Source: Pseudofabraea citricarpa
Lineage: Eukaryota; Ascomycota; Leotiomycetes; Helotiales; Dermateaceae
DNA length: 64,000 nt
Direction of reading: 5' to 3'
Assembly: GCA_029641185.1 (NCBI GenBank)
Contig: JAPWGK010000001.1
Location: 1,500,501-1,564,500 of the forward strand
Shown: in pieces, positions 21,980 to 32,923 of the stretch
Position numbering within the stretch: the first letter of the stretch is position 1
How the letters are laid out: each line of letters begins with the position of its first letter
Position numbers and translations under genes: made by a program
The notes under the pieces: generated by a model
What the model was told of the DNA's origin: nothing
The model's input: only the letters and a program-made list of their open reading frames with translations
The model's database searches: none

Positions 21980-22003
21980 AGCTACAGCTACAGCTACAGC
22001 TAC
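21980..22003. repeat. (GCTACA)4 microsatellite
   Basis: Four hexamer units in the 3' flank of the ENA ATPase gene. Confidence 0.8.
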
Positions 22004-22198
22004 TATGTCAATCAAACAAGACCTATAAGCAACACACCCAGCAATATCTATCTCTAAATAAAAAGCCTCCCCTCAAAAGAAAAGTCTGCGAAGAAAAAGA
22101 AGGATCGCAGTTCTTTTGGCCCCTTTCCCAAAGTGATGAACAAGAATGCTGATATCAAAAGATGAAGAAAAACGAGAAGAGGAAATATGTGTGTTCAT

Positions 22199-25100
22199 TT
22201 ATACATTATCGTCGCCTCGCCGAACGACCTGTTCGTGCTGCGCTTGCACCATGCCTCTCGTCGTTGGCGCTGCGCCCGCAGCACCCATTCCAGCAATCTT
22301 CTCCTTGGCCGAGAAGGTCGAGTCGACGCTCTTGGAGCTGTGGCCCGTTGCGCTCCTCGCAACCTTGCTGATGGAACCCGTTCCGCTTCTCGCCAGGGTA
22401 AAGAATCCTTGACGGAGTCCCAACTTGCGTTTCTTCTGCTCTTCCTCGAATCGCTCCTCGGCACTCTTTTCGAAGAGTCCGTAGTGGCGTTTGATACCCT
22501 TCCAAGCCTCGATCCCGAGGACAAAGATGAAGACGGATCCGAAGGAGAGGGCCCATTCCCACGTGATGCCTTTGTGCTTGAAAACTTTGGTGTTGAGGCC
22601 GGGGATGTAGACGGCGGGGAAGACAGAAAGCGCACCAATTACGACAGCCCAGAAGAGGAATTTGTTCTCGTAGACGTCCTTAAAGACAGGGAACTTGCTC
22701 TCGGAATCGGGGTTCAGGCGGAACATGCTGCGGCGGAATGACTTGAATTCCCAGGCAGAGATTAGGATGAGCCAGGTGAGCTCGGCGAAGACGGCAGCAC
22801 GGCCTCTGAATACAGCATCGCAGGATTCGTGGTAAGCTTTGTTACATTCCTCGCCCAGGTTGCCGCCGTTGACTCCATAGACGACAATGATGAAGGTCAT
22901 GAGCGTGCAAGTGCCCATCAGGATACCGTAGACGACCATATCAGTCAGGATTTGTGGAGTGAAGACTCCGCGTTTGTTGTCGTGTGGTGGTCGCTTCATG
23001 ATATCAATAGCAGCCTTCTCTCTTCCGAGTCCGAAGGCAGGGAAGGAAGAAGTAAGCATATTGATCCAGAGGATCTGAAGAGGGCTAAGTGGGAACACGG
23101 AGAAGCCAGTCTTATCTTGGAACCCGAGACCGGCGATCAAGAGAATGACTTCACCGACGTTGGATGTGAGAAGATGTAGAATAAATTTCTGGATGTTGTC
23201 AAACATGCGGCGACCTTCACGGATTGCTGATACGATACTGTTGAATTTGTCGTCAGTCAATACGATTTTGGCGGCTCCTTTGGCTACATCAGATCCCGCA
23301 AGACCCATGGCAATTCCGACATCTGCTGAGCTCAAACTGGGTGCATCATTGACTCCGTCACCAGTCATGGCCATGTAACAGCCACGGCGACGTAAAGCAT
23401 GGATCATTCGTGTCTTGGTATCTGGAGCACATCGAGCGATGACAAGTGGTAATTCGGGCATAGCATCAATCTCAGCATCGGTCATACCATCAAAGTCGGT
23501 AGCTTTCTTCACGACGGAACTTGCCACCTCTTTCGAAAGAATGTCGAGGTTACGAGGAATAATGCCGATTTCTTTAGCAATGGCAGTGGCGGTAGCTGGA
23601 TGATCTCCCTTTTCTTATGGTCAGTAATCTATTGCAGGTATTCGGGATGGTACAAACTTACTGTGAGCATGTGGACCTTGATACCGGCTTCAGAACACTC
23701 TCTAACGGCGTCTTTGGTTTCATCACGTGGAGGATCGTAGATACCAACCAGACCAAGTAGGGTTAGATCTTGCTCGACCTCAGCTCTCAGTTCGTCATCG
23801 GAGATACGCTTGTTATCGAGGTCACTCTTCTTGCTTGCGAAGTTGTCATTCCAGGTTCTTGAGGCAATAGCTAGGACACGTTGACCTTGACCAGCAAACT
23901 CATCCATTTGATTGATGACATGCTCTTTGACAGCATCAGTCAAAGGTGCATTATTGGGGCCACTTCCAATTGATGAACAGAGATCGAGAACTCGCTCGAC
24001 AGCACCTTTGGTAAAGATCATGCTACTGCCGTCATTGTTTGGCGTATTGTACACCACTGACATTCTCTTGATACTGCTGTCGAATGGGAATTCGGATATT
24101 TGCTTCCAGCCTTTTGCTTCGAGCCCCTTCTTGCCATAATTGAAACGGTGAGCAAAGATTTGCAGAGCAATTTCGGTGGGCTCGCCAGTGGTCTGCCACT
24201 TCTTGGCGTCAGACCCTTCTGATCTCTCGTTGACAACTGTAGCCAAATTGCAAAGTGCAGTTGGCTGCAAAAACGCTTCGAGGTCGGTCGTAAGTTCAGC
24301 AGCTTCATCTTCTGGGTCTAACTTATTGGTTTTCTCTTGGTCCTTTGCTGCCTTTTCGGCAGGGACATCAAACTTGAGAGCGGCAGCACTGCGTTGATGA
24401 TCGTAGTCCTGTTTCTCCTCCACCTTCTTCACTGGAAGTACCTCAGGGCCTTTAGTAACATGGCCTTCGGTTGGATTGTTTGGATCCATTGAGTTTTGAA
24501 CGGTGAAGATTCCAACCTTGGGAAGCCAGACTTTCTTGACAATCATGGCTCCTTGAGTGAGGGTACCAGTCTTGTCAGAGCAAATATTGGTGACACCTCC
24601 CAGTGCCTCAAGAGCAGAGAGATCACGGATAACGACATTGGCCTTTCGCATGACAGTCATTCCAACCACCATAGTGATGGTGAGAACAGCAATCAAGGAT
24701 TCGGGGATGATGGCAATTCCAGTGGAAATAGCGTAGATGGCAACCTCGTCAGTCTACGATTATGGTTAGCTTTGGAAGTGCCAGTTGTATTTGGCATTTA
24801 CTTACCACCTTGAACTTGTGTACGGCAAAGACAATCATGGCCAAAAAGATAGCACAGCCAAATAACAAATAGGCGAGCTTAGAGAGTTTTCGCTGCAGGG
24901 GAGTACCCTCAGTCAAGCCCAAGAACTTGCCGACCACGTCGTAAATTCTAAGAAGCAAGCCTTTTGCTGGCGCGGCTTTACCATATTTCTTTGCATTCAT
25001 GGATCTTCCAGGCTTTCTTTGTTTCTTATTCGTGGCGGCTGCGATTTTGCCGACTTCGGTTTCCATACCAATGTAGGTCACGATTCCACGACCACGACCC

Positions 25101-25874
25101 TTGGTAACAGTTGTAGTGGCATAAGACATATTTATGCGATCACCAACACTGACTTGGCCCTCTTCTGTGGCAATCTCATCGTGGCCGGGTATGTGGATGT
25201 TGTTCTCGATGGTTTTCTCGACGGGCTCGGCCTCTCCTGTCAATGATTTCTCATCGCAATTGAGGTTCATGACTTCGAACATTCGCAAATCAGCAGGGAC
25301 TGTGTCACCAGTCTTGAGGATTACAATATCGCCGGGAACAACTTCGGCACTGTTTCTTTGTTAGCCAAGACTTGCGGAGATTGAGTTTGAGCTGTCATAC
25401 CTTGGAATTACGTCAATACGACCATCGCGAAGAACAGCAGCACTGGGCGACGAAAGTGCGCGGAGGGAATCCATCTTCTTCTCAGCCTTGAATTCTTGGA
25501 AGAATCCAATGGCCACATTGAGAACAATGACGGCCACCAGAACTCCTCCTTCGACATAATCGCCGACTCCGAAACTCAGAGCCATGGCAAAAACGAGCAC
25601 CTACTTCGCTTAGCGAGGGGCTCAATAAACTCTGCTGGGCCAAACTTACCAGAATCATAGCATTGCTAATCTGCTTGGTGAGGATCTTGTACCAGGCGAT
25701 TCCGCCTCCGCCCTCGAGTTCATTGGGGGGATTATCAGCTTGCAGCTGCTTCACCTTGGCGGCAGTCAAGCCTGTGTCGATATTGGTGCCGAGCTGCTCA
25801 GCAACGCCTTCAATGGGAAGAAGAAACGGATGGCGATCCGTCTTGTTTCTTTGCTTGGTACCTTGGGGAGCCAT
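22199..25874 (-). CDS. ENA: P-type IID Na+/K+-efflux ATPase (ENA family)
   Basis: Predicted 1156 residues from exons 25874-25650, 25600-25401, 25349-24806, 24753-23662 and 23608-22199. Phases agree and the total is 3471 bases. The plasma-membrane pump expels sodium (and potassium) and is key to salt and alkaline-pH tolerance. Landmarks are the N-terminal cation-ATPase region (PFLLPIEGVAEQLGTN), the actuator loop SLTGEAEP, helix 4 IPESL, the phosphorylation site CSDKTGTLTQG, and the hinge MLTGDHPAT with MTGDGVNDAPSL. The IPESL motif and the long insert near EEKQDYDHQ fit type IID rather than SERCA or PMCA calcium pumps. About ten membrane helices. The Ser/Gly-rich tail ends RRGDDNV. The intergenic region upstream carries many PacC-type hexamers, matching known alkaline control of ENA genes. 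Confidence 0.95.
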
Positions 25875-26037
25875 TTCGAAGATGCAATGGCAGTTGAGTA
25901 TAGTGTGGTTGGTGGTGTAAGAGTAAGTTTCTATTCCTAATCAAGGGAATAGTAGGGAATCTTTTCAGAATATCTCAACCCATTCACTTTGTTTGGAGAT
26001 TTTTGCAGAGTTCCCAAGAGGTGGGACAAGGCTCATG

Positions 26038-26045
26038 TATATATA
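26038..26045 (-). promoter_or_regulatory. Putative TATA box of the ENA gene
   Basis: TATATATA, palindromic, about 165 bases upstream of the ENA start codon. It is the only such element near the gene. Confidence 0.4.
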
Positions 26046-26930
26046 GACGCGGGGACCCAAGCACGATGGCGTGAGTTTGCAGGCAAAGGTCCATGTCGTA
26101 CGGCCTTATCAACAAAGACTGGCCGCCAAGGTTATAACCCTTGGGACCGACTCCAACAAGTGGAATGGTCGGTCATCGATAAGGGGACGACAAGCCCTTG
26201 GGAGGTGGTTAGACTGAAGAATTGGCAGTCTACCCTCTGCTCATGACGTTGCTGCCACAGGATGGGCCGTTTGTGAGCGGGATCCAGCGAGCGGAAATCC
26301 TTGGTACTCCGCTTGGCAGTCAGCGGAGGGGTGCTTGGTGGGCAGCGGAGCCGTGTCATTGGCCATGGAAGCCTTCTCGAAGCATGCGCAGGCTGTGGTA
26401 GGCACTGAATGCGTCATGTGATTGTCTTAGCCACGAAAACGAACGTCTTGGGGCGAAGCATATTTTGACTCTTGGCCGACTTGGCCCCTTGGCGGAAACC
26501 CGCCGCTGCCACTTGCTGCACCCGCTCGGCACATCTTTCCGAGCATTGAGCCAACGTCCAAGTCCGCCCTGGCGCCGTCGATAATAATGTGATATCAACC
26601 GGCGCAGCACGCCGACAAGAGCTTGCCTGGCTCTATTGTGTCACGCCATCGCGATGCCAAAGCTTGCACTGAGCAACTTGCCCTTCCAAGAACCACCGGG
26701 TATGTGTCCAGAACATTCGACAGACTTCTGCTGAGGCTGATAGGCAGAGATATCGCACAAGGTGGGCATCGTACGCAAGGAAGCCCTCTTCCCCCTTGGC
26801 CGCTTGGCCTTGTCTTGTCCGTCTTGTGTTGGGCATTTCTTGCATCGGTGGCTGCAAGCAGACAGACACACGACACCCCTCCTAGGTGGGGGGTGCAATC
26901 CGAAGAGAAAAAGTTGGTTGTGGGGTGGTG

Positions 26931-26955
26931 GTTGTTGTTGTTGTTGTTGTTGTTC
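26931..26955. repeat. (GTT)8 microsatellite
   Basis: Uninterrupted trinucleotide run in the divergent promoter region. Confidence 0.85.
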
Positions 26956-27280
26956 GTGAAGGCATCACTGGAGATTCATAAGGAACTTGCTTTCTCTTCT
27001 CACTCTGCTCGAGAGACACGACACGGCCCTTGCGGTTGCTTTGTTTTTCCGTCCCCGCGGCTCAATCTGCGGAGACAATTTCTCCGGGTCAGGTAAACAT
27101 CCCCCGCATTGTGGGGTTTGAGCCAATGAGAGGGCCCAATTCAGTGAAAAAATATAGCATCAATGACGAGGGTTCACTCTCGATATGCTATGGCTGACGA
27201 TTGACCGCAAAAGAGTATAAGTATCGTGCTGTTTCCTTTTTCATTGCAAGAAGGTCCAGAAATAGAATGTCGCCGCCACC

Positions 27281-28522
27281 ATGAAGCTTACTCTAGGTCT
27301 GCTGCTCTTCAGCGCCGGTACGGGATACGGAGCCCCTCAGCGAAACTCCTCCTTTGATTGGGATCGAACGAACTTTCTGTAGGTGCCAACTTCCTATATT
27401 TCCTCAGAGGCACATTGCTAATACTACCTACCCAGTCTGGCTTTTGGCGATAGTTACACCTATGTACAAGGACAAGCGGGTCGCCAGAACTATTCCTTTA
27501 TCGCAGACGAGCTCAACCCTTCCTACACACCTGCTCAACTTCTCAGCAATGAGATTGTTCAGAACCAAGTATGAATTGTGCTTCGACTCGATCCCAAGCG
27601 AACTTGGCTGACTGAACAAGATTGGCACATCGGCTGGCGGGCCCAATTGGGTAGAATACTTGACAGGGTGCTTCTCGGGGTTGCCGTCCAAGTGCAAGAA
27701 GCAGCTCTGGGATTTTGCCTTCGCGGGATCCGATGTCTCAACCACATAGTGAGTTGATCCAAGTCAGAAAACCTCTCTCTTGCTAATTCTATTATTAGTA
27801 CCCCTCTCCACCACAACTACACCATCTCGTTCGAAAACCAAATCGCGTACTGGAAGAACTATGCCGAACCGTATATACCCGTCAAACTTTCGCGAGCGCT
27901 CGTAGCCGTATGGATTGGAATCAACGATATCAATGATACGGACAAGACGAAATTCCCAGTCTTCAATACGACAGATTTCCCTTCCTTCTACGATAAGATC
28001 ATCAGTGCTGAGTTTCAAGCGCTACATACAGTTTATGATGCGGGGTATCGAAATTTCCTGTTTATGAATCTACCACCCCTAGAAAGAAGTGTGAGTCGTT
28101 TCTAGCTTGTTTATAAATATATGGTACTTGCGGAGAACTAACAAAAGAACAAAAACCAGCCTGCAAATGCCGGATCTACACCCGTTCTCCCAAACAGCAC
28201 CATGGTACAGAGCTACAACACGCTGATTTCTACGCACGCCGATTCCTTCCAAGCCTCTCATGCGAGCACTTCGGTTTTTGTCTTTGACACATATTCCTTC
28301 CTCCTGAGCATTCTCGAGAACCCCGAACCATATGGATTCAAGAACACGACTGGTTATTGCGCGCAGTATAATGCGCCGGATATCGACACAAATTATGCTG
28401 CGTATGGATGCTTGCCGATTGAGCAGTACTTTTGGTATAATACGGGGCACATCACTTTCAGGGTGCATGAACTGATTGCGAAAGAGCTGAAGATATTCTT
28501 GAGGGGAAAAAGTGGGAGGTAA
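27281..28522 (+). CDS. Secreted GDSL/SGNH esterase, carbohydrate esterase family 16-like
   Basis: Predicted 337 residues from exons 27281-27378, 27436-27568, 27621-27748, 27799-28090 and 28160-28522. Phases agree (1014 bases). The start sits in a near-perfect Kozak context (GCCGCCACC). A signal peptide (MKLTLGLLLFSAGTGYG) indicates secretion. The catalytic serine is in AFGDSYT (block I), block III is WIGINDI, and block V histidine is in NTGHITFRVHELIA. The fold and spacing match fungal CE16 acetylesterases, which remove acetyl groups from plant hemicellulose oligomers. A general lipase role is the alternative. Multiple N-glycosylation sequons (NYS, NYT, NDT, NTT). It shares its upstream region with ENA. 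Confidence 0.88.
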
Positions 28523-29123
28523 GTAGAAGGGTAGTTGTTTTGAGACAAAGTTAAAAACATCCTTGGATATTTGGATACGAATTCAAGTACTCCTACTATT
28601 CTATGATTGTGTCAAATAACTCTTGTTGGATTTATAGGTAAGTTCTGTATCTTCAGCTAGAATTTCATATGGGCTTGTGATATGGTGGGAAAATACTGCG
28701 GCTCGCTTAATTCTTCCACCTAGAGACATTGAACTTTCTTCGCTCGGCTCAAGTCAGTGAAGGGGACACATCTGAGCCCAATCCGGCGTCTGGTAGGCAA
28801 GGAGCCAAAGACAAATGCCTGATAGGCATAACAAAGCCTTGGAACAACGAAAGAAAAGCCACAAATGCCAAGAAGCTAGTGACAATGTCAAAGTACCAAC
28901 GACTCTTGACGTCCGTCCAACTATTCCAGAGCAGCCTCGATTCTGGAGCTGGTTATTTCTTATCTTCAAGAAGTCTTCGTTGGTTGGGTACATGTGGTTG
29001 GTTGCTATCTGAGACCATCCCGCGCAGACAGCTGAAACGATCCAATCAACTACCCGGGCTGTCTAACCGCCTCCCTTACCGCCTCCCTCCTGTTGGCAGC
29101 TTTCTGTGCCAAGTTTCAATGCC
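28523..29123. other. Intergenic, esterase / PAQR
   Basis: 600 bases. A short open frame at 28729-29127 has no recognisable domain and I do not call it. Confidence 0.4.
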
Positions 29124-30534
29124 ATGAAGGAAATCGGTGATTCTTCCAAGTATCATAGTAAAACACCCTTGGCCATGAAGACGTTCCGAAAGAGAAATGT
29201 AGCGGAATCTAGCAGTCGACTGGACAGGCAGGAACAGAGTCCTACGGTAGGTACCAATCTTGATGTATTTCAGCCTTTGTTATAGATAGGTACTCACGTA
29301 TACAGCTGCGAAAGAACGTAGGGTCGCTGCTGGAATGGGATGAGTTGAGTATGTTCGACCTGAGTTACTGTTGTAATTGTGTATATGCTAATTTATGCAG
29401 TGGAATGGCAGAGGTAAGAAATCCTACGTATCCTCTAACCGGTCGAGCTCAGCTGAGAAATATTTGTTCAGAGACAACGAGTACGTGTTGACTGGGTATC
29501 GGTAGGTCTCATACCTTTCTGAAGTGTATTTGAATAAGGATTAATAGCCTTCCCAGCCCAGCGTCATATTCTCTCAGCCTCTCAGCTCAGAGTATTCTCC
29601 AGCTTCACAATGAAACAAGTTAGTCACCCTAATCCTCTGACCCTCAAAATTAAATCCATGGCGGCTTAATCTAATCACCGCCCTTCTCTAGTCAACATCT
29701 GGACCCATCTTTTGGGAGCCTGTCTCTTTTCCCTCTTCCTTCCATTTTCATACTATGTGATTGCACCACGGTATAGCACAGCATCAAATACCGACACTTT
29801 AGCTCTGGGGATATTTTTCTCTGGAGTCGCGATATGCTTCATATTATCTACGATGTATGTATCGAACGTCATGCTAGAAGAAGAGAATGTTGCTAATCCT
29901 GTCACAACCTTCAAGATTCCACACATTCTCCAACCACAGCAAGGAAGGTCACAGATTGGGGGGCCAACTCGATCACCTCGGTATTGTAATCGTGATCTGG
30001 GGCTCGGCCATTCCAACCGATTACTTTGGATTCTACTGCGATCCTAAATTACAGTATCTTTACTGGGCAATGGTACGTACACTGGAGTCTCCCATTGAGA
30101 AAACCATCTAAATCTCATATGTAAAGGCGACTGTATCCGCAATCAGCAGCGCTATCTTCACCTTGCGCCCCGTTTTCAGAACCCCTAAATACCGACCTTT
30201 TCGATCCATCATGTACGGTATTCTCGGCCTCTCCATCTTCATCCCCGCAGTCCACGGTGTCACGCGCCATGGCTGGACGCTACAGAACCAACGCATGTCC
30301 CTGACATACTTCCTCGGCCTGGGTATACTTAATGCTACAGGTACGGTCATCTACACAGCACGGATTCCGGAGAGGTGGTACCCGCGTCATTTTGATATCT
30401 ATGGATCTAGTCATCAGATCATGCATGTTCTGGTTATTTGTGGTGCGTTCTCGCATACTATGGGCCTTGTGAAGGCTTTTGATTACTGGCAAGCGTTCAA
30501 ATTGATGGAAGAAGGTGCTTGTGCTAGCACTTGA
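29124..30534 (+). CDS. PAQR (AdipoR / haemolysin III) seven-helix membrane protein, eight exons
   Basis: Predicted 335 residues from exons 29124-29246, 29306-29348, 29401-29413, 29472-29501, 29548-29618, 29692-29854, 29916-30072 and 30127-30534. Lengths sum to 1008 and every junction keeps phase. The spliced product reads LLEWDELMEWQRDNEYVLTG across the three small exons, a conserved N-terminal block of fungal PAQR proteins, which supports the 13-base exon. Next comes LHNETINIWTHLLGA (PAQR signature), then FHTFSNHS with the first zinc-binding histidine and HFDIYGSSHQIMH with the others near the C-terminus. Yeast Izh homologues affect zinc and lipid balance, and animal members have ceramidase-like activity. 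Membrane location is clear; ligand unknown. Confidence 0.88.
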
Positions 30535-31069
30535 GGGAGGTAATTGATGGCAATAGAGATTAGGAGAGAAACAGATGAGGCCGGAAATATCATTTATTAA
30601 GTATCGTTAATATGGCAATACAATTGAGAATGTTGCAAGAATGAGGTTTAGTACCTACAGCCTCCAGGCGAAAGTATCAGTGATCTTTGCACAGGCGAAG
30701 ATCATTTATACAGTGGATAGAACCTAATGACTGGTTAAATCTAGGACATTTGCCTATAAAACGACCCACCCAAAGAAAATACAGGACATCTTACACAAAC
30801 TGGTATTTCTGCGACTTTTGCTAATAGGCTGTAGGTTAAGAGAGACTGATCTTATCAAGGGGATCTCGGTTAATCATCCACGACTCAGCCACACTCGTGC
30901 CGCCCGCAGTGAAAGATTGCTCAACACTGCCTCACTTTTGGACAAGGAGTTTTGATGTAAATCAATGAAATAAAAGCCTGGACACCATGCCCACCTCCGT
31001 CAAGAGACAGAACCGACTTTGACCTTCCAAATTTTACGACGTCAATTTCGACGATTGGCGAACGGTACC
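30535..31069. other. Intergenic, PAQR / HET gene
   Basis: 535 bases, no gene or repeat seen. Confidence 0.4.
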
Positions 31070-32923
31070 ATGGAGAACTGGAATGATGTGTTCCGAAGCG
31101 AGACGCGATGGAGCGAACGCCCAGCGCCTTCTTATACAGGAAATGTTCAAAAACGATACAACAGCAATGAATCAGTTCACAAACCTCTAGTACCTGAGCT
31201 CGAAGACTTCAGACTCGTTCTCTTGCAACCCTCGCCAGACTATTCCGCGCCGATTGAGTGCAATCTTAAGCACGCAGCATTCACGGATTGCATCCCATAC
31301 GAAGCGCTTTCGTATGTATGGGGTGATCCATCAAAAACAGTTTCTATAACACTCGATGGGAAGAAGCAAGAGATTACTGTCAACCTCGAAGAAGCTCTGC
31401 GCCATATTCGGCAAACTTCTGAGGCCCGCACACTTTGGATAGATGCACTAAGCATCAACCAGAATAATCTTGCGGAACGGAGCCAGCAAGTTGCTCTGAT
31501 GCAGCAGATCTACAGTTCCTGCACCGCGGATCTGCTCTGGTTGAGTAAGGCCGACGAAGAGCTCGAGCGCGGGTTCCAACTGGCAGCCAATCTCGAGCAT
31601 GCCGTTCTCTCGGCAACCAGCGAGAATCTCGAAGACGACCAGTTTAATCTTTGGAGCATCAAGCGGCCGGAGTGGCGGTCCCTACAGAAGTTATTTGTCG
31701 ACCTCGATGTCTGGCATCGCGTGTGGGTCATGCAAGAGATCAGCTGCGCACCACGAGTGATCCTCATGCTGGGCACGAAAACGCTCGACTGGGAGGTTTT
31801 CGAGCGCTTTCTGGGTCGAAATCATCGCCCGGATGCTTTCCACTCTCCCTTTTCCCACTCGCAAGCTGCGTATCCCATCTATACAACCTTAACCGGTATC
31901 CAGGTTATCGAGCACCAGCGGGATATCGTGCGTGAGATGAAGAACGAGGGCTACAAGTCCCGACTCATCGACGTCCTCTCGAGGTTCCGTTTTACGCAAG
32001 CCACGGATCCGCGAGATAAGATCTATGGCCTGCTGGGGCTGGCGTCGGATACGATGGGTGTGCGTGTCGACTATTCGAAATCGGTGCGAGACGTCTACGT
32101 CGATATCTTCCGGGCTTATACGGATACCACGCAGAACCTGGATCTCCTCTGTCAGAGCCAGTGGGGGGTCTCAGACGTCTCGATTTCTGGAGAGCGCGTT
32201 CCTTCTTGGTGCCCAGATTTCTCGCGCTCGGGAGAGACAGTCCTGTTGTTTGCGCAGCGTTCTATCTTTTGTGCTGGTAGAGAGCAATGCCATGTTCCGT
32301 GTGATATCAATGCCAATGGCCAGCTGAAACTCAACGGTATTTCACTTGGTCCGATATCGTCATTTCACGCGCCCATTACCTTATCCATATCAAGTGAAGT
32401 CGCAGACTTTGAGACCCTAGTCGACTTTGCATCGAAAGAAGAAAGTGATGAGCTGTCAAGTGTTTACAAACCAACCGGTGAAGATATATTCCAAGCTTAC
32501 TGGCGAACCATCATCGCAGACTGCAAGATATACCCCACAGAGCGTCTTGGTCCTTCCGATATTGCAGCTATCAGCGATTATAAAGCCGTCTTCGAGGAAT
32601 GGCACCGAGACCAATCTGGATACGAAATGAAGACATCACCCCCACAAGGCCAGATGATGTGGAAAATGAAGCAAAATTGGAGGTTTGCTTTGAATCAGTA
32701 TGGGTTCTACTGTATGGTGCCGCATGACTCAGAGGTCGGCGATGAGATTGTCGTACTGCATGGTGGTAAGGTTCCAATGGTGATACGGCCTGTTAGCGGT
32801 GGGCTAGAAGACCAGTGCTATAAGGTCGTCGGAACTGCATATGTTCATGGATTTATGGATGGCGAGGCTATGAGCTGGCAGGAAAGCGGAAAGTTAAAAG
32901 CTAGAGATGTTATTTTAGTTTGA
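31070..32923 (+). CDS. HET-domain (heterokaryon incompatibility) protein
   Basis: Predicted 617 residues in one exon. The start is the ATG at 31070 (MENWNDVF). The upstream frame is open for 17 more codons but has no ATG. The HET domain covers about residues 80-225. It has CIPYEALSYVWGDP (box 1), TLWIDALSINQNN (box 2) and RVWVMQEI (box 3). The C-terminal half has the RFTQATDPRDKIYGLLGLASD block common to this class and ends in a predicted small beta-rich module (VPHDSEVGDEIVVLHGG). HET proteins trigger cell death when unlike fungal individuals fuse. Most genome copies have no tested role. The gene is intronless and unlinked to any partner gene I can see. Confidence 0.92.
   Translation: MENWNDVFRSETRWSERPAPSYTGNVQKRYNSNESVHKPLVPELEDFRLVLLQPSPDYSAPIECNLKHAAFTDCIPYEALSYVWGDPSKTVSITLDGKKQEITVNLEEALRHIRQTSEARTLWIDALSINQNNLAERSQQVALMQQIYSSCTADLLWLSKADEELERGFQLAANLEHAVLSATSENLEDDQFNLWSIKRPEWRSLQKLFVDLDVWHRVWVMQEISCAPRVILMLGTKTLDWEVFERFLGRNHRPDAFHSPFSHSQAAYPIYTTLTGIQVIEHQRDIVREMKNEGYKSRLIDVLSRFRFTQATDPRDKIYGLLGLASDTMGVRVDYSKSVRDVYVDIFRAYTDTTQNLDLLCQSQWGVSDVSISGERVPSWCPDFSRSGETVLLFAQRSIFCAGREQCHVPCDINANGQLKLNGISLGPISSFHAPITLSISSEVADFETLVDFASKEESDELSSVYKPTGEDIFQAYWRTIIADCKIYPTERLGPSDIAAISDYKAVFEEWHRDQSGYEMKTSPPQGQMMWKMKQNWRFALNQYGFYCMVPHDSEVGDEIVVLHGGKVPMVIRPVSGGLEDQCYKVVGTAYVHGFMDGEAMSWQESGKLKARDVILV

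Larger units (their letters stand above)
21282..22198. other. Convergent spacer, MFS / ENA ATPase
   Basis: About 900 bases with two microsatellites (listed separately) in the likely 3' UTR of the ENA gene. No gene seen. Confidence 0.45.
25875..27280. promoter_or_regulatory. Divergent ENA / esterase promoter region with PacC-type site cluster
   Basis: A 1.4 kb region between outward-reading genes. I count seven copies of the PacC/Rim101 core GCCAAG on either strand (26125, 26312, 26471, 26480, 26488, 26795, 26803). Two GCCAGG variants lie at 26568 and 26626 (both minus). Chance expectation for GCCAAG over this length is about 0.7. PacC activates alkaline-response genes, including ENA pumps, in filamentous fungi. 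That this cluster is used is inference. The region is GC-richer than other spacers. Confidence 0.6.

Noticed and set aside
11500..22000. Possible biosynthetic cluster (NmrA-like, dienelactone hydrolase, kinase, MFS)
   Set aside because: No backbone enzyme (PKS, NRPS, terpene cyclase) or pathway regulator. fRMsr and the kinase are unrelated housekeeping-type genes.
28729..29127. 132-codon plus-strand frame
   Set aside because: Lacks an ATG at its start and any domain. It overlaps the start of the PAQR gene in another frame.
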